From contig NZ_REFW01000001.1 in the NCBI RefSeq assembly GCF_003688855.1, positions 992,001 to 1,056,000 of the forward strand: a stretch of DNA of 64,000 nt. Direction: 5' to 3'. Position numbers and translations under genes: made by a program. Positions within the stretch are counted from its first letter, which is position 1, and the number at the start of each line of letters is the position of its first letter. The stretch comes from Tessaracoccus antarcticus. GTDB lineage: Bacteria; Actinomycetota; Actinomycetes; Propionibacteriales; Propionibacteriaceae. The notes below the pieces were generated by a model that saw only the letters and a program-made list of their open reading frames with translations, was not told where the DNA came from and did no database searches. This document shows positions 44,275 through 52,353 of this stretch, in pieces.

Positions 44275-45141
44275 TCAGCGAAGCAGCGCGAAAGCGGCGA
44301 CGGCGTCGAGCCGCGGGAAGGTGATGGCCACATCGGCCTGGCGGGCGGTGAGGGGTTTGGCGCAGTACGCCACCCCGAGACCGGCGGCACTCAGCATGGC
44401 GAGGTCGTTGGCGCCGTCCCCGACCGCGACAGTCAGGTCCGGATCCACACCATGGGCGGCGGCGAAGCGGACGAGGTCGCGTGCCTTCTGGTCGCGGTCC
44501 ACGATGGGTCCCACCACCGTGCCGGTCAGGTATTCCACGCCATCGACGACGTGGGTGCCGAGTTCGTTGGCGTTGGAGAAGTCGAGGCCATGACGCTGCG
44601 CCATGGGGCCGACGAGCTGGGTGAAGCCGCCTGAGGTCACACCCACCCTGACTCCCGCGGCCTGCGCGGCGGCGACCAGCGCCTCGGCGCCGGGGGCCAG
44701 GGTCATCCGGGGACCCACCTCGTCGAGGACGCTCGTGGGCAGGCCCGCCAGGGTGGCCACCCGTTCCCTCAACGACGCGGTGAAGTCCATCTCCCCGCGC
44801 ATGGCCCGCTCTGTGATCTCGGCCACCCGCTCGCCGGCCCCGGCGTATTCGGCAAGGAGGTCGACGGCTTCGGTGGTGGTGAATGTGGAGTCGACGTCGA
44901 GGAGGATGAGCCCGGCCGGTGAGGTCGCGAGGGGACCGGTGATGACGGCCACGGCCACGTCCTGCCCGGCGGTGTCGCGGAGTTGCTGCCGCAGGGTGTC
45001 GGGGTCGTCGTGTTCGCGCAGGACGCTGATGACGTGCCCGTAGTCGGTGCCGAGCATCCGGGGTTCACCGGGCTGGGAGGCGAGCGCCACCAGGTCGTCG
45101 GAGATGGGCGCGGGGGACACGAGGACGACGCGGATCTGCAT
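44275..45141 (-). CDS. serB: Phosphoserine phosphatase
   Basis: The 288-residue protein catalyses the last step of serine synthesis. A short ACT-like N-terminal region (MQIRVVLVSPAPI) precedes the HAD phosphatase. Motif I is LLDVDSTFTTTEAVD, where the usual DMDST is DVDST, and the second catalytic Asp position is still within DVD. RAMRGEMDFTASLRERVATL, GVTSGGFTQLVGPMA and VAVGDGANDLAML are also typical. It lies downstream of the long inverted repeat after the HtrA gene. Confidence 0.9.
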   Translation of the reverse strand: MQIRVVLVSPAPISDDLVALASQPGEPRMLGTDYGHVISVLREHDDPDTLRQQLRDTAGQDVAVAVITGPLATSPAGLILLDVDSTFTTTEAVDLLAEYAGAGERVAEITERAMRGEMDFTASLRERVATLAGLPTSVLDEVGPRMTLAPGAEALVAAAQAAGVRVGVTSGGFTQLVGPMAQRHGLDFSNANELGTHVVDGVEYLTGTVVGPIVDRDQKARDLVRFAAAHGVDPDLTVAVGDGANDLAMLSAAGLGVAYCAKPLTARQADVAITFPRLDAVAAFALLR

Positions 45142-45172
45142 GGCCCGAAGGCTACCGGGCCTTCAACGACGA

Positions 45173-45222
45173 AGGTTCGTGAACATTCCCGTCGGACGGC
45201 CGACGGAAATGTTCACGAACCT
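45173..45222 (-). terminator. 23-bp inverted repeat between the HtrA-like gene and serB
   Basis: The arms 45173-45195 and 45200-45222 are complementary over 23 positions. The single exception (C opposite A on the plus strand) becomes a G-U pair in minus-strand RNA, around a four-base loop. It starts 18 bases after the HtrA stop, so it can end that transcript. There is no T-run, and serB begins 31 bases further on. Confidence 0.65.
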
Positions 45223-45240
45223 GTGGGTGTGGGTGGGGGA

Positions 45241-46584
45241 TCAGCTGTCGGCGCTGCCGAGGGTGACCGCCACCGACTTCTCGGCGCCCCCACGCTGGAC
45301 GCTGAGTTCGAGTTGCTGTCCCACCTCCGCGCTGCGGATGAGGGCCACGAGGGACTCGGAGGAGTTCACGTCGACACCGCCCACGGCTGTGATGACGTCT
45401 CCCACCTCGATGCCGGCGTCGGCCGCGGCCGAACCCTTCACCACTTCGGCCACCTGGGCGCCGAGCTGGGCACTGTCGGTGACGTCGCGGGCGCTGACTC
45501 CCAGCTGGGCGTGCTTGGCGGTACCTGTCGCGATGAGTTGGTCGGCGATGTAGCGGACCTGGTCGGACCCGATGGCGAACCCGATCCCGATGCTGCCGGA
45601 CTGTCCGCCGGAGCCGCTGGAGAGGGAGGCGATGGAGCTGGTGATCCCCACCAGTTCACCCGAGGCGTTCAGCAGCGCACCACCCGAGTTGCCCGGGTTG
45701 ATGGCGGCGCTGGTCTGGATTGCCGCGGTGACGACGACGCCGTTGCTGGAGTCCCCGACTGTGGTGGAGGCCGCCTTGGTGGTGACGGGTCGGTTGAGGG
45801 CGGAGACGATGCCCGTTGTCACGGTGTCGGACAGTCCCAGGGGGTTGCCGATCGCCATGACGGGTTCACCCACCACCAGCTTCGAGGAGTCGGCGAAGCT
45901 CACGGTCTTCAGCCCCGACGGGGGGCTGTCGATCTTGATGACGGCCAGGTCGGTGGAGGGGTCGGTACCGACCACCTTTGCCTTGAACATCTGGTTGTTG
46001 ATGAGGACGGCGATCTGCGCACCGGCCCCCGCACCTTCGATGACGTGGTTGTTGGTGACGATGTGGCCCTGCTCGTCGAGGATGACGCCGGAACCCTGGT
46101 CGCCGCCCTGGCCGTTGCTCACCTGGATGGCGACGACGGCGTCGGACACGGAACTGGCCACCGCGGCCCAGTTCGGGTTGCTGGGATCTGCCTGCACCAC
46201 CTGGGAGGACGACGACGCTGCGGCCGTGCCGCTGTCTGTGCCTCCACCCCAACGGTCGACGGTGAGTGCGGCACCTCCCCCGATGCCGGCGGACAGCACG
46301 GCCACTGCCAACAGTCCGGCGATCCCGGCGCGCCGCTTCGCGGGGCGGGGTGCGAACACCTGCGGAGCACCGTAGGAGGCGTTGGGTGCCGTGGGGCCGT
46401 AGGCGGCCGGCATGGCAGGGCCGGTCGTGGCCCCGGGGCCGCCACCCGACCAGGAACCGGACTGCTGCGGCTGCATTCCCGGCTGCAGATTCTGCGACTG
46501 CTGGGGCTGCATGCCCGGCTGCATGTTCTGCGGCTGCTGCGGGTGGGTGAAGCTGGGACGGGGGTTGGTCGGTTCGTTGCTCAT
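45241..46584 (-). CDS. HtrA/DegP-like membrane-anchored serine protease with PDZ domain
   Basis: The ATG is preceded by GGAGGATCTG. The 447-residue protein has a Pro/Gln-rich cytosolic N-terminus with a repeated QPGMQPQQS, one membrane helix (IAGLLAVAVLSAGIGGGAAL), and an extracytoplasmic trypsin-like protease. The catalytic triad lies in TNNHVIEG (His), STDLAVIKID (Asp) and INPGNSGGALL (Ser). A PDZ domain follows (LGVSARDV, GSAAADAGIEVGDVITAVGG). It degrades or refolds damaged exported proteins, as PepD/HtrA do in mycobacteria. Confidence 0.93.
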   Translation of the reverse strand: MSNEPTNPRPSFTHPQQPQNMQPGMQPQQSQNLQPGMQPQQSGSWSGGGPGATTGPAMPAAYGPTAPNASYGAPQVFAPRPAKRRAGIAGLLAVAVLSAGIGGGAALTVDRWGGGTDSGTAAASSSSQVVQADPSNPNWAAVASSVSDAVVAIQVSNGQGGDQGSGVILDEQGHIVTNNHVIEGAGAGAQIAVLINNQMFKAKVVGTDPSTDLAVIKIDSPPSGLKTVSFADSSKLVVGEPVMAIGNPLGLSDTVTTGIVSALNRPVTTKAASTTVGDSSNGVVVTAAIQTSAAINPGNSGGALLNASGELVGITSSIASLSSGSGGQSGSIGIGFAIGSDQVRYIADQLIATGTAKHAQLGVSARDVTDSAQLGAQVAEVVKGSAAADAGIEVGDVITAVGGVDVNSSESLVALIRSAEVGQQLELSVQRGGAEKSVAVTLGSADS

Positions 46585-46814
46585 CAGATCCTCCAGGGCT
46601 GCGTGGCTGATAGGACCAATGAACCCCCGTAAGCTGTGTGTCTCCTGTGTGCGGGCTGATCACTTCCTGTGGGTCGACCACGCGGCGCCGATGAGCATCC
46701 GGAGTCGCTGCGACAGCTGCGCGCCTGCCTGGTGCCCGTTCCCCTGAAGCGACCGCGAGTGCGAGCGTCGTGCCCCGGAGGGTCACCACAGCTGAAGGGC
46801 CCCTGCGCTACGGC

Positions 46815-47780
46815 TCAGATGGTGGTGAGCGTGACGGTGTACTGCCTGTCCTGGACGACGACGTTGGTGCGGCCAAGGCGCACGTTCAGTTCCTTGCGGT
46901 AGGGCAGGTGCGAGTTGTAGACGCACCACAGCTGGCCGCCGGGGGTCAGGACGCGGGCGGCGTCGTCGAACATGGCGAGGGTGTCCGAGGAGTCCTTCGT
47001 GGTTCCCTGGTGGAACGGAGGGTTGGTGACGATGGCGTTGATGCTGCCGTCGGCGTACCCGTCCAGGCCGACCCCCCAGCTTGCCTCGACGCTCAGGTCG
47101 TTGGCGGCGGCCGTCTCCAGCGTCGACGCCACGGCGGACCAGGACACGTCGCGGGCCAGCATCCGGTGGCCACGACGGTTGAGGAAGGCGCTGATCACGC
47201 CGTTGCCGGAGCCGAAGTCCAGGACCGTGTCGCCCTCCACCTTCAGCTTGCTCAACAGCAGCCGGGTGCCGGGGTCCACCTTGGTGCCGCTGAAGGTGGC
47301 GCCGTGGGCAGTCACGACGAGGTTCAGGTCATCGTGGTGGCGCGCCTTGGGCCAGTCGGAGGGGAGGTTGTTGGGGCCGAAGGCCCGCAGGACCCGCGAC
47401 TTCCTGCGCCCGAGGCTCGCGGAGACCGCCACGAAGTGCTTGCCCAGCACCTCGTTCATGGACAGGTTCATGTGTTTGACCCGGCCACCCGCCAGGAAGG
47501 TGACGTCGTCGGCGCCCTGGACGCTGGCGGCCTGCTCGTCGAGTGCGCCCAGCGACTTGGGCAGGTGCGCCCAGGCCAGGTCGACGCCGGACAGGTCGGA
47601 GGGGTGCTCCACCAGAAGGGCAGGGTCGACGAGTTGCGCGTCCCGCCAGTCGTCGCACCAGACGCGGACGTCGTCGCTGCGCTCCAGGGCGTGCTCCACG
47701 AGGCCGGGGGCGTCGATGACTGCGACGGCACCCGCTACATCAGGGGTTTCGGCAAGGATCATCTCGTCAATCGGGTCCAT
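46815..47780 (-). CDS. RsmC/RlmG-like rRNA guanine-N2 methyltransferase
   Basis: The start at 47780 (MDPIDEMILAE) gives 321 residues. The frame upstream is an antisense shadow across the cob genes. The N-terminal half is a divergent, catalytically inactive methyltransferase-like domain. The second half has SAM motif I as DTVLDFGSGNGVISAFL, and the NPPFHQGTTKD motif that flips guanine, then LTPGGQLWCVYNSHLPY. The duplicated MTS fold is that of RsmC (16S G1207) and RlmG (23S G1835); I cannot decide between them. Confidence 0.88.
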   Translation of the reverse strand: MDPIDEMILAETPDVAGAVAVIDAPGLVEHALERSDDVRVWCDDWRDAQLVDPALLVEHPSDLSGVDLAWAHLPKSLGALDEQAASVQGADDVTFLAGGRVKHMNLSMNEVLGKHFVAVSASLGRRKSRVLRAFGPNNLPSDWPKARHHDDLNLVVTAHGATFSGTKVDPGTRLLLSKLKVEGDTVLDFGSGNGVISAFLNRRGHRMLARDVSWSAVASTLETAAANDLSVEASWGVGLDGYADGSINAIVTNPPFHQGTTKDSSDTLAMFDDAARVLTPGGQLWCVYNSHLPYRKELNVRLGRTNVVVQDRQYTVTLTTI

Positions 47781-47861
47781 GGGACCGATCGTCCCACACC
47801 CGGGCGCCCGGACGTGATCCCGGCGACGGAGCCCGAGAGCCCCGGGCCTAGACTCCCAGCT

Positions 47862-49475
47862 GTGATCCTCCATCTTGTACGACACGGCCAGACCATGTGG
47901 AACGTGGAGGGGCGGCTGCAGGGACAGACGATGGACGTGCCTCTCACCGAGACAGGGTTCATCGAGGCGGCCCACGCGGCCGCCGAACTGGTGGACAGGC
48001 CCCTGACGGCGCTCTGGTCCAGCGACCAGCTGCGGGCGTTGCAGACCGCCGGCGTCGTCGTGGCCCGTCACGACCTGACGGTCCGCGCCACCCCGCTGCT
48101 GCGGGAGCAGAGTCTGGGCGACCTCGAGGGCAGGCTTGCCTCCGAGATGACGGAGCAGCCGGTCCCCGACGGGATGGACATCAGCGAGGTCCGCTGGGGT
48201 GGTGGCGAGTCGATCGCCGACGTCCATGAGCGGATGCGTGCCCTGGTGGCGGCGCTGCGTGAGGAGTTCGGCGACGACGACGAGGTGGCGCTCGTCTCCC
48301 ACGGCGACGCCCTGCGCGTCCTGCTGGCGGTGCTGGAGGGAAAAGGCCACCGTGACGTCGACTGGTCGGGCTTCGGCACCGGCTCCGTGCACACCGTGTC
48401 CCTGGGTGCTGACACCGATGACGTCCTGGCGCGCACCATCGCGGCCGTGCAGCCCGCGTCCGCCGTCGCCCTGGCGGAGGCGGAGCAGCGCCAGGCGCAG
48501 CTCACCAAGCCGCCGGGCAGCCTCGGCGCCCTGGAGGTACTGGCCAACCGGCTCTCCGCCATGGCGGGCCGGTGCCCGGCACCGATCCCCGAGCCGGCCG
48601 TGATCGGCCTGTTCGCGGGCGACCACGGTGTCTGCGCGCAGGGCGTCAGCCCGTGGCCGCAGGAGGTGACGGCCTCCATGGTGATGAACATCGCCGGAGG
48701 AGGCGCCGCCATCAACGCGCTGGCCCGGCAGGTGGGGGCGTCCCTGCTGGTGACCGACGTCGGCGTCGCCACCGACCACCCCGCCCATCCGGCCATCCGG
48801 AACCGTGTGGTGGCCCGTGGCACCCACGACTTCACCGTCGAGCCCGCCATGACGCGCGACGAGGCCCGCGCCGCACTGGCTGTGGGCATCGAGGCCGCCG
48901 AGGAGGCCATCGCCGGCGGCGCCCGGTGCCTCCTGACGGGTGAGATGGGCATCGGCAACACCACACCGGCCAGCGCCCTCATCGCCGTGTTCACCCGGAC
49001 GCGCCCGGCACTCGTGACGGGTCGCGGCGCCGGAGCCGACGACCAGATGTTGTCCGTCAAGACCCAGGTCATCGAACGGGGGCTGAAACTCCACCAGCCG
49101 CAGACGGACGATCCGCTCGGGACGCTGGCTGCCATCGGTGGGCTGGAGCACGCAGCCCTGGCCGGTTTCATCCTGGCGGGTGCCGCACACCGGGTGCCGG
49201 TGGTCCTCGACGGTGTCATCGCCTGCTCCGCCGCGTGCGTGGCAGCCGCGTTCGCCCCCGCCGTCCGCGACTACCTTGTCTCCGGCCACGCCGGCGCCGA
49301 ACCCGGGATCCGGACCGCTCTGGCCCACCTGGGCCTGCAGCCCCTCGTCGACCTCGGCATGCGCCTGGGTGAGGGGTCGGGGGCGGCCGTGGCGTTGCCG
49401 ATGGTGCAGGCCGCTGCGCGCATCATGGCCGAGATGGCCACGTTCGCCGAGGCCGGCATCGAGGCCGGGAGCTGA
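47862..49475 (+). CDS. cobCT: Fused alpha-ribazole phosphatase (CobC) and DMB phosphoribosyltransferase (CobT)
   Basis: One 537-residue chain carries two steps of the cobalamin nucleotide loop pathway. Residues 1-195 are a histidine phosphatase (LHLVRHGQTMWNVEGRLQG, SLGDLEG, ALVSHGDALRVLL). Residues 205-537 are CobT, which joins 5,6-dimethylbenzimidazole to nicotinate mononucleotide: LTKPPGSLGALEVLANRL, FAGDHGVCAQGVSPWP, GEMGIGNTTPASAL and LGMRLGEGSGAAVALP. The phosphatase comes before the transferase in sequence although it acts after it. It starts at GTG 47862, divergent from the methyltransferase, and cobU follows two bases after the stop. Confidence 0.9.
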   Translation: MILHLVRHGQTMWNVEGRLQGQTMDVPLTETGFIEAAHAAAELVDRPLTALWSSDQLRALQTAGVVVARHDLTVRATPLLREQSLGDLEGRLASEMTEQPVPDGMDISEVRWGGGESIADVHERMRALVAALREEFGDDDEVALVSHGDALRVLLAVLEGKGHRDVDWSGFGTGSVHTVSLGADTDDVLARTIAAVQPASAVALAEAEQRQAQLTKPPGSLGALEVLANRLSAMAGRCPAPIPEPAVIGLFAGDHGVCAQGVSPWPQEVTASMVMNIAGGGAAINALARQVGASLLVTDVGVATDHPAHPAIRNRVVARGTHDFTVEPAMTRDEARAALAVGIEAAEEAIAGGARCLLTGEMGIGNTTPASALIAVFTRTRPALVTGRGAGADDQMLSVKTQVIERGLKLHQPQTDDPLGTLAAIGGLEHAALAGFILAGAAHRVPVVLDGVIACSAACVAAAFAPAVRDYLVSGHAGAEPGIRTALAHLGLQPLVDLGMRLGEGSGAAVALPMVQAAARIMAEMATFAEAGIEAGS

Positions 49476-49477
49476 CC

Positions 49478-50113
49478 GTGGCGGAGTTTCGCGTCGACGT
49501 GCCCGAGGATGACGAACTGGCCACCGCCCTGCTGACGGCACTGTCCAGACGTGTACGGGTGGAGCCGATGGAACGAGGGCACGGCACCGCACTGGTGCTG
49601 GGTGGCGCGCGCTCCGGCAAGTCCTCCTGGGCCGAAGCACAGCTCCGCGACAGGACCGTGGTGGACTACGTCGCCACGTCGCTGGTAGACGACGACGATC
49701 CCGAGTGGCAGGACCGCGTGGCCCTGCACCGCAGCCGCCGACCCGGCAGCTGGCGCACGCTGGAGACCCTCGATGTGGCCGCCGTGGTGCGCGACCCCGA
49801 TGAGGCGCCGGTGCTGGTGGACTGCCTTGCCCTGTGGCTGTCCCGCACCCTGGACGACGTCGACGCATGGCAGGCCGACGAGGCGGTGTGGCGCCCCGCG
49901 CTGGAGCAACGGGTCGATGACCTCGTCGACGCCCTCGGCACCACGTCTCGCGAGGTGATCCTCGTCAGCAATGAGGTGGGCTCCGGGGTGGTGCCCGCCA
50001 CGGCCTCGGGTCGGATGTACCGCGACGAACTCGGCCGTCTCAACGCCCGCGTGGCCGCGGCCTGCGACGAGTTGTGGCTGTGCGTAGGCGGCTTCGGACG
50101 CAGGTGGCGGTGA
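49478..50113 (+). CDS. cobU: Adenosylcobinamide kinase / phosphate guanylyltransferase
   Basis: The 211-residue protein activates adenosylcobinamide to the GDP form. It carries the P-loop GGARSGKSSWAEAQL, VDYVATSLVDDDDPEWQDRV with the kinase region, VLVDCLALWLSRTL and VSNEVGSGVVPATASGRMYRDELG. The first 30 residues (AEFRVDVPEDDELATALLTA) precede the usual CobU start (MERGHGTALVLGG, ATG 49568). They could be a genuine extension or an over-long call; the GTG at 49478 lies two bases after the cobCT stop, which favours the long form. Confidence 0.9.
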   Translation: MAEFRVDVPEDDELATALLTALSRRVRVEPMERGHGTALVLGGARSGKSSWAEAQLRDRTVVDYVATSLVDDDDPEWQDRVALHRSRRPGSWRTLETLDVAAVVRDPDEAPVLVDCLALWLSRTLDDVDAWQADEAVWRPALEQRVDDLVDALGTTSREVILVSNEVGSGVVPATASGRMYRDELGRLNARVAAACDELWLCVGGFGRRWR

Positions 50114-50919
50114 CCGTGGCGCGGATCCCGCACCCGCTGGCTGTGTCGCTGGGGCTGTTCACCACCATCCCCATGCCGTCGGTGGCCACCATCGACCGCC
50201 GGCTCGCGGGCCGCGCCATGGCATGGTTCCCCGTGGTGGGCCTGGTGCTGGGGCTGCTCGCGGGTGGAGTCGCGTGGGGCGTCGGTGCACTGGGAGGGCC
50301 GCTGCTGGGCGCTGTTCTTGGCCTCGCGACCCTCGCCGCGCTGACCGGAGCCCTCCACCTCGACGGCGTCGCGGACACCGCCGACGGGCTCGGGTCCCGC
50401 GCACCGGCGGCGCGGGCGCTGGAGATCATGCGACGCTCCGACATCGGCCCCATGGGGGTCGTCACGCTGCTCTTCGTGCTGCTGGCCGACGTCGCGGCCA
50501 TCTCCCGCATCATGACCACGGCATCCCTGGTGGCTGGCCCGGTGGCGTTGGCGCTGGCCGTCGTCGCGGGACGCGTGGCCGTCCTCAGTTCCACCACCAG
50601 CGCCAACGGGGGCGCCCGGACCGAGGGGTTCGGGGCGTTGTTCCACGGCGTCACCTCCACGGCCATGGCCGTGGGGGGATGCGTCGCCGCCCTGGCGGTC
50701 GCCGTGGCCGCGGGGTGGGGTGTCGCCGGGGCGGGTGGGGCGACGGTGTTCTTCGTCGCCGGGGCGTTGGCGCTCGTCGTGGGTTGGGTGTGGCGCAGGT
50801 ATCTGGCGCGTCGGCTCGGTGGCCTGACGGGCGACACGTTCGGCTCCATCATCGAGGTGACCCAGGTGGTCTTCCTCGTCACGGCCGCAGTCGGCTTCGG
50901 CGTCGTTTCCATTTTCTGA
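50110..50919 (+). CDS. cobS: Adenosylcobinamide-GDP ribazoletransferase (cobalamin synthase)
   Basis: The GTG at 50110 overlaps the cobU stop (GTGA). The 269-residue integral membrane enzyme joins adenosylcobinamide-GDP to alpha-ribazole. It has LHLDGVADTADGLGSRAPA, the metal-binding region DxxD-like, RRSDIGPMGVVTLLFVLL, GRVAVLSSTTSANGG, and six or seven hydrophobic helices. With cobCT and cobU it completes nucleotide loop assembly, acting at the membrane. Confidence 0.9.
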   Translation: MTVARIPHPLAVSLGLFTTIPMPSVATIDRRLAGRAMAWFPVVGLVLGLLAGGVAWGVGALGGPLLGAVLGLATLAALTGALHLDGVADTADGLGSRAPAARALEIMRRSDIGPMGVVTLLFVLLADVAAISRIMTTASLVAGPVALALAVVAGRVAVLSSTTSANGGARTEGFGALFHGVTSTAMAVGGCVAALAVAVAAGWGVAGAGGATVFFVAGALALVVGWVWRRYLARRLGGLTGDTFGSIIEVTQVVFLVTAAVGFGVVSIF

Positions 50920-50977
50920 TCAGGGTCGCCCGACCCGACCCGAACCGACCCGTCCCGACCCGGCGGGGCGATGGGGC

Positions 50978-51604
50978 TCAGCCGTCGAGCACGGTCCTCC
51001 AGGTGCCATGGGTGAGGTCCAGCCTGCCCACGGGTTCGAGGCGGCCCGCGATGTCGTGGGTCTCGTAGCGCAGCAACGAGAGTTCACCCACGCTCCAGGA
51101 CCTTGTGGGCAGTGGTGCGTCCAGGCGGTCCAGCACGTCGTCCCGCCGCCACTCTCCGGCCCAGTGACCGAGCGTGACGTGCGGCAGGTAGGTCATGCCG
51201 TGTTCGGTGGCGCCGTGGTCCAGCAACTGATGGGCACGGGGGAGCCACGGCGATTCGACGGCGAGGTACGGCACCATCGGGAAGCTGCCCCACCCGGTCG
51301 CGCTCACTTCCAGGGGCCCCTCCAGTAGTGGACGCAGGCTGCTCAGGTCGTTGGCCAACCGCTCGCCGCCGTATCCGGCCAGCCCGTCGTCCCCCGCCAA
51401 CCCGCCGAAGGCGACCGTGACGTGGGGCTGCCTCTCGTAGCGGGGCAGCAGCAGGCCATCCAGGCGCGCCCGGGCCGACGTGACAACGTCCCCCACGTCC
51501 GGCTGCCGGAGTTCCAGCGCCCACACCAGCGCGTGGGTGCGTCCGCCGTGCCACTCCGGGAAGTCCCGGTCCTGGCAGGAGATGGTGTGGGTGAAGGGGG
51601 TCAT
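50978..51604 (-). CDS. 2'-5' RNA ligase family (LigT-like) protein
   Basis: The 208-residue protein has the two HxT motifs of the 2H phosphoesterase superfamily: QPHVTVAFGGLAG near residue 60 and YLPHVTLGHWAGEW near residue 143. LigT-type proteins join or cleave 2'-5' phosphodiester bonds in RNA, but the natural substrate in bacteria is usually unknown. Its start ATG overlaps the stop of the lipase-like gene (ATGA-type), so these minus-strand genes are coupled. Confidence 0.88.
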   Translation of the reverse strand: MTPFTHTISCQDRDFPEWHGGRTHALVWALELRQPDVGDVVTSARARLDGLLLPRYERQPHVTVAFGGLAGDDGLAGYGGERLANDLSSLRPLLEGPLEVSATGWGSFPMVPYLAVESPWLPRAHQLLDHGATEHGMTYLPHVTLGHWAGEWRRDDVLDRLDAPLPTRSWSVGELSLLRYETHDIAGRLEPVGRLDLTHGTWRTVLDG

Positions 51605-52353
51605 GAGGGTGCGTGCCCGCTCCCCGACGCGAGCTCCGCCACATCGTGCACGTGGGTGTGCACCTGCCCCCAGACGGCCGGGTCATCAACGGGCCGGAAG
51701 TGGCCGCGGCCCTCCAACAGGACGTTCGTGGCCCCCTCGAGGCGGGAGCCGCCGGGAATCATCTGGTCCCACGCCGGTGCCAGGGACACGATCCGGCTGT
51801 TGACGTCGCGTTCCTCCGAGAGCCGTCCGAGCTCCAGGTTGGTGGGGGTGAACAGGCCGAGAGGGGAGCGCTGCAGGAAGGGCAGGCGCTGCAACGGCCC
51901 GCCGAGCGTGGAGCCGGCGAAGGGGGTGGCCACTGCCACGAGGCCGACGGCCCCGTCGCCCAGCCGCGGGTCAAGGAGCAGCGACTTGCCGATGAGACCC
52001 CCCTTGGAATGCGCCACGAGTACAGCGCCGTGGATGTCCTTGTCGGAGAAGAACTGCAGGCACCGCTCCACAGAGTCCTCCAGGGAGGAGATGTTCCAGC
52101 CCAGGGTGGCGACGACGTGGACGGGGTGCCCCTGCGACGCCAGGAACCTGCCCATGGGTGCCATGTAGATCCATCGTTCCAGGATTCCGGGGAGCAGCAC
52201 CACGGGGATGGGTGCGCAGTCAGCAGTGCCGATGGGGAATCCGCCGTGGCGTCGGAACCAGGCCCAACCGGCCCTGGTCTGCGCCAGCCCGGCGTGGCCG
52301 ACGTCCAGGACGGCGTCGGTGACCTGACCCGCGAGTTCCCTCAGTCGCCGCAC
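51601..52353 (-). CDS. Esterase/lipase-like alpha/beta hydrolase
   Basis: The GTG at 52353 (VRRLRELAGQVTDAVLDV) is inferred from overlap with the upstream gene, giving 250 residues. It has an oxyanion loop IPVVLLPGILERWIYMAPMG and the nucleophile elbow VLVAHSKGGLIGKSLLL (Ser in HSKGG). VAVATPFAGSTLGGPLQRLP is the lipase-like lid region, and a histidine lies in EGRGHFRPVDDPAVW. No signal peptide is seen, so it is cytosolic or membrane-peripheral. The substrate is unknown. Confidence 0.82.
   Translation of the reverse strand: MRRLRELAGQVTDAVLDVGHAGLAQTRAGWAWFRRHGGFPIGTADCAPIPVVLLPGILERWIYMAPMGRFLASQGHPVHVVATLGWNISSLEDSVERCLQFFSDKDIHGAVLVAHSKGGLIGKSLLLDPRLGDGAVGLVAVATPFAGSTLGGPLQRLPFLQRSPLGLFTPTNLELGRLSEERDVNSRIVSLAPAWDQMIPGGSRLEGATNVLLEGRGHFRPVDDPAVWGQVHTHVHDVAELASGSGHAPS

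Noticed and set aside
47781-47861. Cobalamin riboswitch upstream of cobCT
   Set aside because: The gap is only 81 bases and lacks a B12-box-like sequence.
46815-49868. A 1017-codon frame on the minus strand across the cob genes
   Set aside because: Only the part from 47780 to 46815 has family motifs (RsmC/RlmG-like). The rest is the antisense shadow of cobCT and cobU.
50929-50965. Run of CCGACCCG-like repeats after cobS
   Set aside because: Short, imperfect, in a 58-base gap; no evidence for more than low-complexity GC-rich spacer.
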